From: CAZVPF01 sp964628195
GTDB lineage: Bacteria; Planctomycetota; Phycisphaerae; Sedimentisphaerales; Anaerohalosphaeraceae
Assembly (NCBI GenBank): GCA_964628195.1
Contig: CAZVPF010000006.1
Span: 76,673-140,672 of the forward strand
DNA: 64,000 nucleotides
Direction: 5' to 3'
Numbering within the stretch: the first letter of the stretch is position 1; each line of letters begins with the position of its first letter. Under the pieces are notes generated by a model that did not search any database, was not told the origin of the DNA, and was given only the letters and a program-made list of their open reading frames with translations. This document shows, in pieces, positions 52,758 to 61,058 of this stretch. Position numbers and translations under genes: made by a program.

Positions 52758-53375
52758 TTACTTTAGCTTTTTCAATTCTTCGAGCGCTGCCTCGTAGTCC
52801 GGCTCGCTCGCTATCTCCGGCACAATCTCGATATGCCTGATAACCCCCTCGCTGTCCACAACAAGCACCGCCCTTGCAAGCAGCCGGACCTCTTTAACTA
52901 AAAGCCCGTAAGACTCGCCGAAAGATGCCTTGTCAAAATCCGACAGGGCTATAACGTTCTCAACACCCGCCGCCCCGCACCACCGCTTCTGCGCAAAAGG
53001 CAGATCCATGCTGATTGTCAAAACTTTTACATCGTCACCGAGTTTCCCGGCCTCTTCGTTAAAACGCCTCGTCTGCGTATCGCAAACCGATGTATCAAGC
53101 GAAGGCACCGATGAAATAATACATTTCTTGCCGGCAAAATCTGAAAATTTCACCACCGACAAGTCATTGCCGCGAACCTCGAAATCCGGCGCCTTGTCCC
53201 CGGCCTTGAGCTCCGGCCCAAGCAGAGTCAGTGCATCGCCTTTCATCGTAATTACACCTGTTCGTTCATTCATTTCCGTCTCGGCCTCCGATCTAAAATC
53301 GTCTCTGCACTTACATCCCGGACACAAAGTGACCACAATAACTGCGAGTATAACCCGGATCGCAAGCTTTTTCAT
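52758..53375 (-). CDS. tpx: Thiol peroxidase with lipoprotein signal
   Basis: The 205-residue protein is a Tpx-type peroxiredoxin with peroxidatic C98 in PSLDTSVCDTQT and resolving C133 in RWCGAAGV. Unlike cytoplasmic Tpx (about 168 residues), it has an N-terminal extension of about 40 residues whose hydrophobic start ends in CPGC, a plausible lipobox (C21), so it is probably exported and lipid-anchored. It would reduce peroxide in the periplasm, where the electron donor would be an unknown thiol system. A ferredoxin-rich and rubredoxin-rich neighbourhood fits a stress role. The gene is 22 bases upstream of the flavodiiron gene. Confidence 0.9.
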   Translation of the reverse strand: MKKLAIRVILAVIVVTLCPGCKCRDDFRSEAETEMNERTGVITMKGDALTLLGPELKAGDKAPDFEVRGNDLSVVKFSDFAGKKCIISSVPSLDTSVCDTQTRRFNEEAGKLGDDVKVLTISMDLPFAQKRWCGAAGVENVIALSDFDKASFGESYGLLVKEVRLLARAVLVVDSEGVIRHIEIVPEIASEPDYEAALEELKKLK

Positions 53376-53453
53376 TTCAGAAAATTCCTGATATTTAATA
53401 AAAAAATACGGTTTTTAAATAATATTCACGGATTTTAAAAGGCCTAAAACCTC

Positions 53454-53480
53454 AAAACCGCCCCATTTCTAAGCGGTTTT
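53454..53480. terminator. Terminator between the rubrerythrin and tpx genes
   Basis: AAAACCGC (53454-53461) pairs with GCGGTTTT (53473-53480), with flanking A and T runs. It lies after the rubrerythrin stop (53525) and before the tpx gene on the minus strand, so tpx probably has its own promoter in the AT-rich stretch around 53380-53450. Confidence 0.75.
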
Positions 53481-53524
53481 TCGGTATTTTCACTGCCGAA
53501 CTTGAGCAATACTGCCTGGCATAC

Positions 53525-54097
53525 TTAATAATTTACCATCTCAAGCTCAAAATGCGCCTGCGCATGAGCACACGCCGGGCAAATCTTAACCGCCTCTGCG
53601 CCCTCGTGAACGTAACCGCAGTTCCTGCACACCCATCGGACCGGCTTGTCCCGCTTGAAGACCTGTCCCTTCTCGATATTCTCACGCAAAGCGTTATAAC
53701 GGTCCTCGTGTCGCTTCTCGGCAACTGCGATACTCTCAAAAACCTTTGCTATTTCGTCAAAGCCCTCTTCCCTCGCCGTCGCCGCGAAACCCGGGTACAT
53801 CTCAGTAGTTTCGTAATGCTCGCCCTCAGCCGCCTCCTTCAGGTTCTCGGAGGTATTGCTGATTTTGCCTGCCGGAAACGCAGCAGCTATCTCGCACTCT
53901 CCGCCCTGCAAAAACTTGAACAACCTTTTGGCGTGTTCCTTTTCCTGGTTTGCTGTTTCCTCGAATATACAGGATATCTGAACGTATCCCTCTTTCTTGG
54001 CCGCAGATGCGGCGTAAGTGTAACGGTTCCTTGCCTGGGATTCACCCGCGAAAGCTGTCAATAGGTTCTTTTCCGTCTTGCTGCCTTTCAGTTCCAT
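53525..54097 (-). CDS. Rubrerythrin, second copy
   Basis: This 190-residue rubrerythrin has the ferritin-like diiron domain (about 1-145, with ETANQEKEHAKRLFKF and AVAEKRHEDRYN) and a C-terminal rubredoxin domain with CRNCGYVHEG and CPACAHAQ. It reduces hydrogen peroxide. It follows the Fur-type gene by 29 bases and is the most likely target of that regulator. It is longer than the copy at 28494 and of the classic type. Confidence 0.93.
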   Translation of the reverse strand: MELKGSKTEKNLLTAFAGESQARNRYTYAASAAKKEGYVQISCIFEETANQEKEHAKRLFKFLQGGECEIAAAFPAGKISNTSENLKEAAEGEHYETTEMYPGFAATAREEGFDEIAKVFESIAVAEKRHEDRYNALRENIEKGQVFKRDKPVRWVCRNCGYVHEGAEAVKICPACAHAQAHFELEMVNY

Positions 54098-54126
54098 TCT
54101 TAACTCCCTTTCTTTGCTTGTGTTAA

Positions 54127-54597
54127 TTAAAAATAATGCTTATTGCCGCTGTTGCAGTCAATGCATAAACCTTCATAATATAGAGTCTTACGAACAACTT
54201 TACAATCTTTCTTAATTTCTTCCGGTATTTCAACGTCAAGTTCTGACGGTGTAAAAATATCTATTATTGTTCCGCATTTCAGACATCTGAAATGCCTGTG
54301 GTCGCTCATGTCCGCATCATAGCGTTTATGCTGCCCAGAACCTTCGACAGTAAATGCAGCGCCGATATCGCTTATAGTTTTAAGTGTCCGGTTAACTGTA
54401 TCGAAAGATATATTGGGCATAACCGGCTTGACCATCTTGTAAACCATATCAGCCGTAGGGTGCACTTTGGTACCTACAAGAGTTCTGTATACCGCCAGCC
54501 GCTGCGGAGTTATCTTCAGACCAGCCCTTTTACACCGTTTCCTGAACTCCAATAAAGCCGCCTCATTCACTCCGTGTTTTCTTTCACCGTCTCTCAT
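54127..54597 (-). CDS. Fur/PerR-family regulator
   Basis: The 156-residue protein has an N-terminal winged helix (ITPQRLAVYRTL and SFDTVNRTLKTI), the metal-binding stretch DHRHFRCLKCG and a later CIDC, giving the CxxC pair plus second pair expected for the structural zinc. It belongs to the Fur superfamily and, from its position next to rubrerythrin and tpx, is probably PerR-like. It would repress oxidative stress genes until peroxide oxidises it. A promoter, an operator-like repeat and a structured leader lie upstream (54720-54900). Confidence 0.88.
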   Translation of the reverse strand: MRDGERKHGVNEAALLEFRKRCKRAGLKITPQRLAVYRTLVGTKVHPTADMVYKMVKPVMPNISFDTVNRTLKTISDIGAAFTVEGSGQHKRYDADMSDHRHFRCLKCGTIIDIFTPSELDVEIPEEIKKDCKVVRKTLYYEGLCIDCNSGNKHYF

Positions 54598-54739
54598 GAT
54601 GTCCTCGTATGAATAACAAAAAGCTGCTCTACCTCACCGGACCCATCCCCCCTTAGCCGGCTGGGCACATCATACTACGAAAAACGAAGTTTTAAAGCAA
54701 AATTACATAAATCTTAACGCAGTAAAATCAATATTATTC

Positions 54740-54841
54740 ACTAAGGTCGCAGCCCCCCGACTGCAAACCTTAGTTTGGTGCCCGGTACGACCGGACTGCC
54801 ATGAGCTGTTAGCTTATGAATCCCAGTGCAGCAAACACTGG
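54740..54841 (-). ncRNA. Candidate structured leader RNA upstream of the Fur-type gene
   Basis: Four consecutive hairpins can form on the minus strand. In transcript order they are CCAGTG/CACTGG (54836-54841 with 54823-54828), CATAAGC/GCTCATG (54800-54818), CCGGT/ACCGG (54782-54794), and an eight-base stem of ACTAAGGT with ACCTTAGT (54740-54747 and 54767-54774) with an inner GCAG/CTGC stem. A promoter sits just before them and the Fur-type gene starts about 140 bases after. I could not match it to any known riboswitch or ncRNA class. It may be a regulatory leader or an independent small RNA. Confidence 0.5.
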
Positions 54842-54861
54842 ATATATCTTAAATCTAAATA

Positions 54862-54883
54862 GTAACTATTACTATATAGTAAT
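54862..54883 (-). promoter_or_regulatory. Operator-like inverted repeats over the Fur-leader promoter
   Basis: Three half sites AGTAA, TTACT, AGTAA overlap; ATTACTATATAGTAAT (54868-54883) is a perfect 16-base palindrome. The set overlaps the -10 box, so the binding protein would block transcription. The Fur-type protein itself or another repressor could bind; the sequence is not a classic Fur box. Confidence 0.5.
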
Positions 54884-54899
54884 CATTCGTCATCGTCAA
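54871..54899 (-). promoter_or_regulatory. Sigma-70-type promoter of the Fur leader
   Basis: On the minus strand TTGACG (54894-54899) and TATAGT (54871-54876) are 17 bases apart, giving a strong promoter with transcription start near 54864, about 270 bases before the Fur-type ATG. Confidence 0.65.
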
Positions 54900-54922
54900 T
54901 AACTAATTTTATGAAAAATATC

Positions 54923-54958
54923 AAAAAATGGCCTACTGTTTTAGCAGGAAACAGTAGG
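54923..54958 (-). terminator. Terminator of the GntR-type gene
   Basis: On the minus strand a perfect ten-base stem, CCTACTGTTT with AAACAGTAGG, is followed after CCA by six T. It begins about 20 bases after the stop of the GntR-type gene. Confidence 0.85.
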
Positions 54959-54977
54959 GTATGCTTTGGCCTTGTCT

Positions 54978-55640
54978 CTACCGTCCGGCTATCATATTAT
55001 CTAAGTGTTTTTTCATTATAGACTTACCGACGGCAGAATCCCTGTCTTTCAGCGCTTGGAGCATCTTTTTATGAAAGCCCATCGCCACATCCTCCGCCCC
55101 ATCATAAAGCCCGGTAAAGACTTGTGAAAACTTGTGATATTCCGCTATCGCCTCCAAAGCCGTCTCCAGAACCGGGTTTTTCCCCGCTCGCACTATCGCA
55201 TAATGAAACGCCATATCCAGCTCCATAAAAACCGGCAGATCGTCAACGGCCCGTTCCATTTCCGCAATTAAACGCTCAATTTGGCCTATTTCAGCATCTG
55301 TTATCTTTTTACACGCGAGATCCATCGCCGCAAGCTCAATCGATTCCCTTGCCAGGACAATATCATCAAGAGTTGCCTTTGAGATATCCAGCGGCAAAAT
55401 CGCCGCAGGAAGCCCCTTAAAGCTGAATTTATGGACGTAGGTTCCGCTTCCGGGCCGGATTTCCACAATTCCTATCTTTTCAAGGTCCGATATCGCGTTG
55501 CGGATTGTACCCCTGCTGACGTTGAACTTCTCCGAAAGCTGCCGCTCAGAGGGCAGCCGGTCACCATCCTTATATATACCCCCTGCGAGCATAGATATAA
55601 GCTCTCGGACCACTTTCGTATGCAGAAGCTCTTTTTCCAC
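54978..55640 (-). CDS. GntR/FadR-type regulator of the uronate cluster
   Basis: The 220-residue regulator has an N-terminal winged helix (about 10-75, with DRLPSERQLSEKFNVSRGTIRNAI) and a C-terminal FCD ligand domain (about 85-215, with helical D/E/H residues such as LDMAFHYAIVRAG, a likely metal site). The start is GTG 55640, with TGGAG five bases upstream. It is divergent from the uronate operon, and the 232-base gap holds two inverted repeats. The role is probably repression of the uronate genes, released by a uronate or its derivative, as with UxuR and ExuR. Confidence 0.9.
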   Translation of the reverse strand: MEKELLHTKVVRELISMLAGGIYKDGDRLPSERQLSEKFNVSRGTIRNAISDLEKIGIVEIRPGSGTYVHKFSFKGLPAAILPLDISKATLDDIVLARESIELAAMDLACKKITDAEIGQIERLIAEMERAVDDLPVFMELDMAFHYAIVRAGKNPVLETALEAIAEYHKFSQVFTGLYDGAEDVAMGFHKKMLQALKDRDSAVGKSIMKKHLDNMIAGR

Positions 55641-55660
55641 AAAAACTCCAAAATAATCAA

Positions 55661-55685
55661 AATTGGCTTAATCAATATACCAATT
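55661..55685 (-). promoter_or_regulatory. Inverted repeat near the GntR gene start
   Basis: AATTGG (55661-55666) and CCAATT (55680-55685) form an inverted repeat just upstream of the GTG start of the GntR-type gene. It could serve as an autoregulatory operator. Confidence 0.4.
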
Positions 55686-55778
55686 TGAAGTTTACAGGTC
55701 AAACTTATCAATTTTTTTATACACGCTTCCGATCCCCGCATTTTAATGTGAAAAAAATCATTTTTCCCGGCAAGGCCC

Positions 55779-55813
55779 TTGACTTATATAAAAATTGGTC
55801 TACTATATAGACC
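55779..55813 (+). promoter_or_regulatory. Promoter and operator of the uronate operon
   Basis: TTGACT (55779-55784) and TACTAT (55801-55806) are 16 bases apart. The inverted repeat GGTCTA (55797-55802) and TAGACC (55808-55813), with a five-base centre, overlaps the -10 box. FadR-type GntR sites have a GGT-ACC core, so this is a likely repressor site. Confidence 0.55.
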
Positions 55814-55872
55814 GGTGAGTTTATATCACATTTGAAGCAATTTCAATCTGTAAAGAATAACAAGGCGAAAAA

Positions 55873-56688
55873 ATGGATAATGTATTCAATATCGAAGGCA
55901 AAAGTATTGCAATTACTGGCGCAGCAGGTGTGCTCGGCGGCGAGATAGCCCTTTATCTTTCAAGGCTTGGCGCAAAAATATGTGTCGTCGATTACGACGC
56001 GATGCGTGCAAAGGAGCTTTGCGACAAAATAGAAAGCGAAGGCAGCCTCGCCATTCCCGTCGAGGCCAACGTACTCGACAAAAAGCAGATTCGACAGGCC
56101 TTTCAGTGCGCGGTGGAGACCTTCGGCGAGATAGACGTACTTATAAACGCCGCAGGCGGAAACAAAAAGGAAGCGACCACCGCCCCGGACATGTCCTTCT
56201 TCAACATCCCCGAAGAGGCGCTGCGGTTCGTCTTCGATTTGAACATACTGGGCACCATGCTGCCGTGCCAGGTCTTCGGTGAGTACATGTGCAAAAGGGG
56301 CAAGGGCATCATCCTGAACGTATCGAGTATGAACGCGTTTCGCCCGCTAACCAAAATCGCCGCCTACTCGGCTGCCAAAGCAGCGGTAAGCAATTTCACA
56401 CAGTGGCTGTCCGTGCACATGTGCCAGGAATATTCACCCGAAATACGAGTCAACGCCATTGCCCCGGGTTTCTTTTTAACCGAACAGAACCGCTTTTTGC
56501 TGACCGACAAAACAGGTGCCCTGACACCTCGCGGAAAGACAATCGTTGACCACACACCGATGAACAGGTTCGGCAGCCCGGACGAACTTTGCGGAACGGT
56601 GCAGTGGCTCATCAGCGACGCTGCCAAATTCGTTACCGGCATAGTAGTGCCCGTCGATGGAGGCTTCAGCGCGTTTAGCGGTGTCTAA
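55873..56688 (+). CDS. SDR oxidoreductase, putative fructuronate reductase (D-mannonate oxidoreductase)
   Basis: The 271-residue short-chain dehydrogenase has the Rossmann motif TGAAGVLGGEIA (about 16-27) and the catalytic YSAAK with upstream serines SSMN. Its length and gene context match the SDR-type UxuB of Gram-positive bacteria, which reduces D-fructuronate to D-mannonate with NADH. Reduction of tagaturonate to altronate would be an alternative. It is the first gene of the uronate operon, 60 bases after the promoter and operator. The assignment to fructuronate is supported by uxaC and gnd in the same operon but not proven. Confidence 0.85.
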   Translation: MDNVFNIEGKSIAITGAAGVLGGEIALYLSRLGAKICVVDYDAMRAKELCDKIESEGSLAIPVEANVLDKKQIRQAFQCAVETFGEIDVLINAAGGNKKEATTAPDMSFFNIPEEALRFVFDLNILGTMLPCQVFGEYMCKRGKGIILNVSSMNAFRPLTKIAAYSAAKAAVSNFTQWLSVHMCQEYSPEIRVNAIAPGFFLTEQNRFLLTDKTGALTPRGKTIVDHTPMNRFGSPDELCGTVQWLISDAAKFVTGIVVPVDGGFSAFSGV

Positions 56689-56722
56689 TTCAAAGTGTAT
56701 AGTAATGGAATAAGGAAAAGCG

Positions 56723-57988
56723 ATGTTATATTTCAGTCGCGGAAGTGAAACTGAAAACCTCTCCGCCGAGGACCTGAAGTCAGGCCTTTGGCAAGCCCTG
56801 TCCGCGCTGGGCGAGAAAAAAAAGGTGCTCGCCATACCGCCCGACATAACCCGCTTCTACTCCCGCGCCGGCGAACTTACAAGACAGGCGTATAATTATT
56901 ACCGGGACAAAATGACCGATATCCTGCCGGCTCTCGGCACACACTACCCAATGACCGACAGTGAGATTGACCGAATGTTCGGCGATATTCCGCACGAACT
57001 TTTCCGGGTACACGACTGGCGAAACGACGTAGTTACGCTCGGAGAGGTCCCCTCTGAATTCCTCGCCGAAGTAAGCGAGGCGAAAGTGGATTACACCTGG
57101 CCGGCACAGGTAAACAGGCTGCTCGTCGAAGGCGGTTTCGACCTGATTCTCTCCATAGGCCAGGTAGTGCCCCACGAAGTTGTCGGAATGGCCAATTATA
57201 ACAAGAACATCTTCGTCGGGACAGGCGGGCCGGAAGGCATAAACAAAAGCCACTTCCTCGGAGCCGTCTACGGAATGGAGCGGATGATGGGCCGGGCCGA
57301 CACACCCGTCCGCCGGGTTCTCAACTATGCCTCCGAGCATTTCACGAAGCACCTGCCGATAGTTTATGTGCAAACAGTTGTCGCAGCCGCGGAAAACGGC
57401 CCGGTAACACGCGGTTTGTTCATCGGTGACGATTACGAATGCTTTGAAAAGGCAGCCGAGCTGTCGCTTAAAGTAAACTTCCGGATGCTCGACGAGCCTC
57501 TTGAAAAAGTCGTAGTTTACCTCGAACCGGAGGAATTCAAAAGCACATGGCTCGGCAACAAGAGTATCTACCGCACGCGTATGGCCATGGCGGACGGCGG
57601 TGAACTGGTAGTGCTGGCGCCGGGCCTCAAAGAATTCGGCGAGGACAAAGAGATCGACAAGCTAATCAGAAAATACGGTTATGTAGGCACTGATAAAGTC
57701 CTGGCACTGGTCGGTAAAAACGAAGACCTGCAAAACAATCTCAGCGCCGCGGCCCATCTCATCCACGGATCAGCCGAAGGTCGGTTCAAGGTTACTTACT
57801 GCCCCGGCCACCTTACACGCGATGAAATCCAATCGGTCAACTTCAGCTATGCCGACCTGAACGAAATGACAAAAAAGTACGACCACAAAAAACTCAAGGA
57901 CGGCTTTAACACCATAGACGGAGAAAAAATATTTTACATATCAAACCCCGGAATGGGTTTGTGGTCATGGAAGCAAAGATTCGAATAA
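56723..57988 (+). CDS. LarA-like nickel-dependent 2-hydroxyacid epimerase, first copy
   Basis: The 421-residue protein is in the LarA/DUF2088 family. LarA uses a nickel-pincer nucleotide (NPN) bound to a lysine to racemise lactate by hydride transfer. All the key residues are here: PPDITR (R44), LGTH (H74), PHEVVGM (H151), NYNKN (K161, expected NPN attachment) and NKSH (H177). Family members also act on other hydroxyacids, including gluconate as I recall. In this operon the likely reaction is C2 epimerisation of D-mannonate to D-gluconate. The NPN synthesis genes larB, larC and larE are not in the window. It lies between the SDR and the PfkB kinase. Confidence 0.85.
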   Translation: MLYFSRGSETENLSAEDLKSGLWQALSALGEKKKVLAIPPDITRFYSRAGELTRQAYNYYRDKMTDILPALGTHYPMTDSEIDRMFGDIPHELFRVHDWRNDVVTLGEVPSEFLAEVSEAKVDYTWPAQVNRLLVEGGFDLILSIGQVVPHEVVGMANYNKNIFVGTGGPEGINKSHFLGAVYGMERMMGRADTPVRRVLNYASEHFTKHLPIVYVQTVVAAAENGPVTRGLFIGDDYECFEKAAELSLKVNFRMLDEPLEKVVVYLEPEEFKSTWLGNKSIYRTRMAMADGGELVVLAPGLKEFGEDKEIDKLIRKYGYVGTDKVLALVGKNEDLQNNLSAAAHLIHGSAEGRFKVTYCPGHLTRDEIQSVNFSYADLNEMTKKYDHKKLKDGFNTIDGEKIFYISNPGMGLWSWKQRFE

Positions 57989-58026
57989 TTATTAACCCAA
58001 TAAGAGCATAAAATACGGAGCAAAAA

Positions 58027-59094
58027 ATGTCTGACACAAAAAAATACGCTTTAATTATTCCGACCAGCATGGGCCTTCGCCTTACTCCCGTAGACTCCCA
58101 GCCGTTCCATTGCAGCGACACATTCAAAATGCAGGCGACCAGCGCCGAAAGCAACGTCGCAAGCGTCTCCTCCTTCCTCGGTATGCCCGTAAAGGTCTTA
58201 ACCGCTTTTGTAAAGGCCAGCCCCGTCTCGCACTATATAAAGGACAACCTCAAAAGCCGCCGAATGGATTTCGAAGGCCCCGAATTCGACCAGGGCGGAC
58301 CTTGGGGCTACCGCCACCAGATCAACATGGCCGACAGCGGCTGGGGCTCGCGCGGACCGAGGGTCCACAACGACAGGTCCGGAGAAGTCGGCAGGGAACT
58401 GAGCGTCGAACATTTTGACCTTGACCGCATCTTCGCCAAAGAAGGCGCCAGGGTCGTTCACCTCTCCGGGCTTATCGCCGCGCTGTCGCCCAACACGAGC
58501 AAATTCTGCCTCGACATAGCACGCATAGCAAAGGAAAACGGCTCGCTGATATCCTTCGACCTCAATCACCGCGCAAGCTTCTGGAAAGGCAGGGAAAAAG
58601 AACTCGCCGATGCATTCGCCGAAATAGCCTCCCGCAGCGACATCCTCATCGGCAACGAAGAGGACTTCCAGCTTTGCCTCGGAATCAAGGGCCCGGAAGC
58701 AGGCGGCAGGGACCTCGACGCGAAGATCGACGGATTTAAGGAAATGATAGCAAGGGTTCAGAAACAATACCCCAAGGCAAAGTATTTCGGAACCACGCTT
58801 AGACAGGTTGTCTCGGCGAACTGTCACCTCTGGGGCGCGCTGGTAACCGACAGCAGCGAATGGGAGGTAATCAAGCCTCGCGAAATAGGCGTTCTGGACC
58901 GTATAGGCGGCGGCGACGGATTCGTAGGCGGCTTGCTTTACGGAATACTCAAAGGCTGGGATGTGCATAAATGCGCACAGTTCGGCTGGGCGACAGGAGC
59001 GCTGGCCGCTACAATGCTGACCGACTACGGACAGCCGGCCGACGAGGACCAGGTCTGGAGCATCTGGGAAGGAAACGCAAGAGTTAAACGATAA
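58027..59094 (+). CDS. PfkB-family sugar-acid kinase
   Basis: The 355-residue PfkB kinase has DLNHRASFWKG (178-188), the sequence pattern of 2-keto-3-deoxygluconate kinases and relatives, and the catalytic motif GGGDG (294-298) with D297 as base. It probably phosphorylates a sugar acid. Because gnd follows and no KDPG aldolase or mannonate dehydratase is present, gluconate is a likely substrate, giving 6-phosphogluconate. KDG kinase is the main alternative. The gene is 38 bases after LarA. Confidence 0.8.
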   Translation: MSDTKKYALIIPTSMGLRLTPVDSQPFHCSDTFKMQATSAESNVASVSSFLGMPVKVLTAFVKASPVSHYIKDNLKSRRMDFEGPEFDQGGPWGYRHQINMADSGWGSRGPRVHNDRSGEVGRELSVEHFDLDRIFAKEGARVVHLSGLIAALSPNTSKFCLDIARIAKENGSLISFDLNHRASFWKGREKELADAFAEIASRSDILIGNEEDFQLCLGIKGPEAGGRDLDAKIDGFKEMIARVQKQYPKAKYFGTTLRQVVSANCHLWGALVTDSSEWEVIKPREIGVLDRIGGGDGFVGGLLYGILKGWDVHKCAQFGWATGALAATMLTDYGQPADEDQVWSIWEGNARVKR

Positions 59095-59115
59095 AGATAT
59101 AAAGAAAAGAATATT

Positions 59116-59691
59116 ATGTCTGTTTATAAAAGGTGTCAGTGGGCAAAACCGGACAATAAGCTCTATTGTGAATATCACGATAAGCAATGGGGTGTGCCCC
59201 TGCACGATGACCGAAAATTATTTGAAATGCTGATTTTAGAAGGTGCTCAGGCAGGGCTTTCATGGGAGACGGTTTTGAAAAAAAGAGAGAGCTATCGCAA
59301 GGCTTTTTCAAATTTCGATCCTGCAAAAGTTGCGCGTTACGATGAGCAAAAGTGTGAGCAGCTTTTACAGAATGAGGGAATAATTCGTAATCGTCTTAAA
59401 ATAAAGTCCGCGGTTCAAAACGCCAGGGCTTTTCAGAAGATTCAAAAAGAATATAGAAGCTTCGACAGCTATATCTGGGCTTTTGTCGATAACAAGCCCA
59501 TTATTAATAAAATCAGATCGATTTCAGAAATACCCCCTAAAACAGAACTTTCTGAAAAAATTTCGAGGGACCTGAAAAACAGAGGTATGAACTTCGTCGG
59601 ACCGACGATTATTTATGCATTTATGCAGGCAGTAGGAATGGTTAATGACCACGAAACAACCTGTTTCAGATATGAACAGGTAAAATCGTGA
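59116..59691 (+). CDS. tag: DNA-3-methyladenine glycosylase I
   Basis: The 191-residue enzyme removes 3-methyladenine from alkylated DNA. It has the zinc-site residues in KRCQW near the N terminus, YHDKQWG and, near the C terminus, NDHETTC, plus the family core QAGLSWETVLKKRESYRKAF and GIIRNRLKIKSAVQNARAF. Its function is unrelated to the uronate genes around it. Its codons are visibly more AT-rich than those of its neighbours, together with the next gene, which suggests a later insertion between pfkB and gnd. Confidence 0.94.
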   Translation: MSVYKRCQWAKPDNKLYCEYHDKQWGVPLHDDRKLFEMLILEGAQAGLSWETVLKKRESYRKAFSNFDPAKVARYDEQKCEQLLQNEGIIRNRLKIKSAVQNARAFQKIQKEYRSFDSYIWAFVDNKPIINKIRSISEIPPKTELSEKISRDLKNRGMNFVGPTIIYAFMQAVGMVNDHETTCFRYEQVKS

Positions 59692-59741
59692 GTTCGAAAA
59701 ATTGCTAAGAAAACATAGATATTCAAATTCGGATTATTTTA

Positions 59742-61058
59742 ATGCCTTGGTTGTATTTAGAAAAAAAATCTATAAGTGAGTCACAAAAAGAACAGGTATT
59801 GCGAAGTGCTTATCAGCAATGCCTTGAAAGAATATGTTCTAACCCTAAGAAGATTTTATTGCTTCCGCCGGACATAACCCGTGCCCATTGCGGTGCGGGA
59901 AAACTTACAGAGATGTTTTACAAGATGCTGCCGAAAAGCTGCCATATTGATGTAATTCCGACGCTTGGCCAGCATGTACCGCACAGTCGGAAGGAGAATA
60001 ATTGGATGTTCGGAGACATCCCAAACGATATAATACATCCTCATAACTGGCGGGAAGACTGCAAAACCATTGGTCGTATATCTGCCGAATATGTTAAATG
60101 GGTTTCCAATAACAGGGCTGACTGGGAGATACCTGTTTGCATTAATTCAGCGGTTATAGAAGGTAATTATGATCTTATTATCAATTTTGGCCATGTTGTG
60201 CCGCACGAGGTGCTTGGTTTTGCCAACCATAACAAAAATTATTTCATCGGTCTCGGCGGAAAAGAAATTATATGTGCCTCTCACATGATGGCCGCATGCT
60301 GTGGAATAGAAAACAATCTCGGTTGTTTGATTTCTCCTTTAAGGGCCTGTTATAATAAAGCCGAGAAAGAGTTTCTGGGTGGGCTGCCGCATGTGTACAT
60401 ACAAATTGTTATGGCACCAGATCATCAGGGTAATCTTGTTACTACAGGCCTTTATGTCGGAGATGATCTTGAAACGTATCTTATGGCTGCACGCCGGAGC
60501 AAGGAACAAAACATAACGGTTTTTGAAAGACCGGCAAATAAGATTGTCGCGGTTATGCAGGCTAATGAATTCAAAAGCACATGGGTTGCGAACAAAGCTG
60601 TTTACAGGACCCGTATGGCAATAGCCGATGGCGGGGAACTCCTGATTATTGCACCAGGCCTGGAGCGTTTTGGTGAACAGCCGGAAGTTGACCGATTAAT
60701 AAGAAGGTATGGTTATTCCGGCACTGAAAAAGTTATGCAAGCCTACAAGAAAAGCAATGAACTCCAAGATTTGATGCACGCGACGGCACATTTGATTAAT
60801 GGTTCTTCTGAAGGGCGTTTCAAGATATCTTATGCGCCAGGCAGGCTTGGTAAAAAGGATATTGAGCAGGTTGGGTACGAGTATGTAGATATTGATGAAG
60901 CGTTAAGCGTTTATAACCCGGAAAAAATGTCGAACGGCTGGAATACGATGCCTGATGGTCAGGAGGTGTATTATATAAAATCCCCTTCCGCTGGTCTTTG
61001 GGGCACTAAAGAAAAATTTGAAAACCGTGAGTTCGATAATCTGTACAAAAAACTTTGA
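59742..61058 (+). CDS. LarA-like nickel-dependent 2-hydroxyacid epimerase, second copy
   Basis: This second LarA/DUF2088 family member has 438 residues. Catalytic residues are again present: PPDITR (R47), LGQH (H78), PHEVLGF (H155), NHNKN (K165) and CASH (H181). It is clearly related to the copy at 56723 but AT-richer in codons and distant in sequence, so it is probably a paralogue acquired separately, with a different epimer substrate such as altronate or another sugar acid. The ribosome site is weak. It lies between tag and gnd. Confidence 0.83.
   Translation: MPWLYLEKKSISESQKEQVLRSAYQQCLERICSNPKKILLLPPDITRAHCGAGKLTEMFYKMLPKSCHIDVIPTLGQHVPHSRKENNWMFGDIPNDIIHPHNWREDCKTIGRISAEYVKWVSNNRADWEIPVCINSAVIEGNYDLIINFGHVVPHEVLGFANHNKNYFIGLGGKEIICASHMMAACCGIENNLGCLISPLRACYNKAEKEFLGGLPHVYIQIVMAPDHQGNLVTTGLYVGDDLETYLMAARRSKEQNITVFERPANKIVAVMQANEFKSTWVANKAVYRTRMAIADGGELLIIAPGLERFGEQPEVDRLIRRYGYSGTEKVMQAYKKSNELQDLMHATAHLINGSSEGRFKISYAPGRLGKKDIEQVGYEYVDIDEALSVYNPEKMSNGWNTMPDGQEVYYIKSPSAGLWGTKEKFENREFDNLYKKL

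Noticed and set aside
54740..54841. Match to a tRNA, T-box, SAM, cobalamin, cyclic-di-GMP or manganese riboswitch
   Set aside because: The conserved cores of these classes are not present; I keep it as an unassigned structured RNA.
58198..59205. Long minus-strand open frame opposite the PfkB kinase
   Set aside because: It lies wholly over a clear plus-strand gene and shows no family motif.
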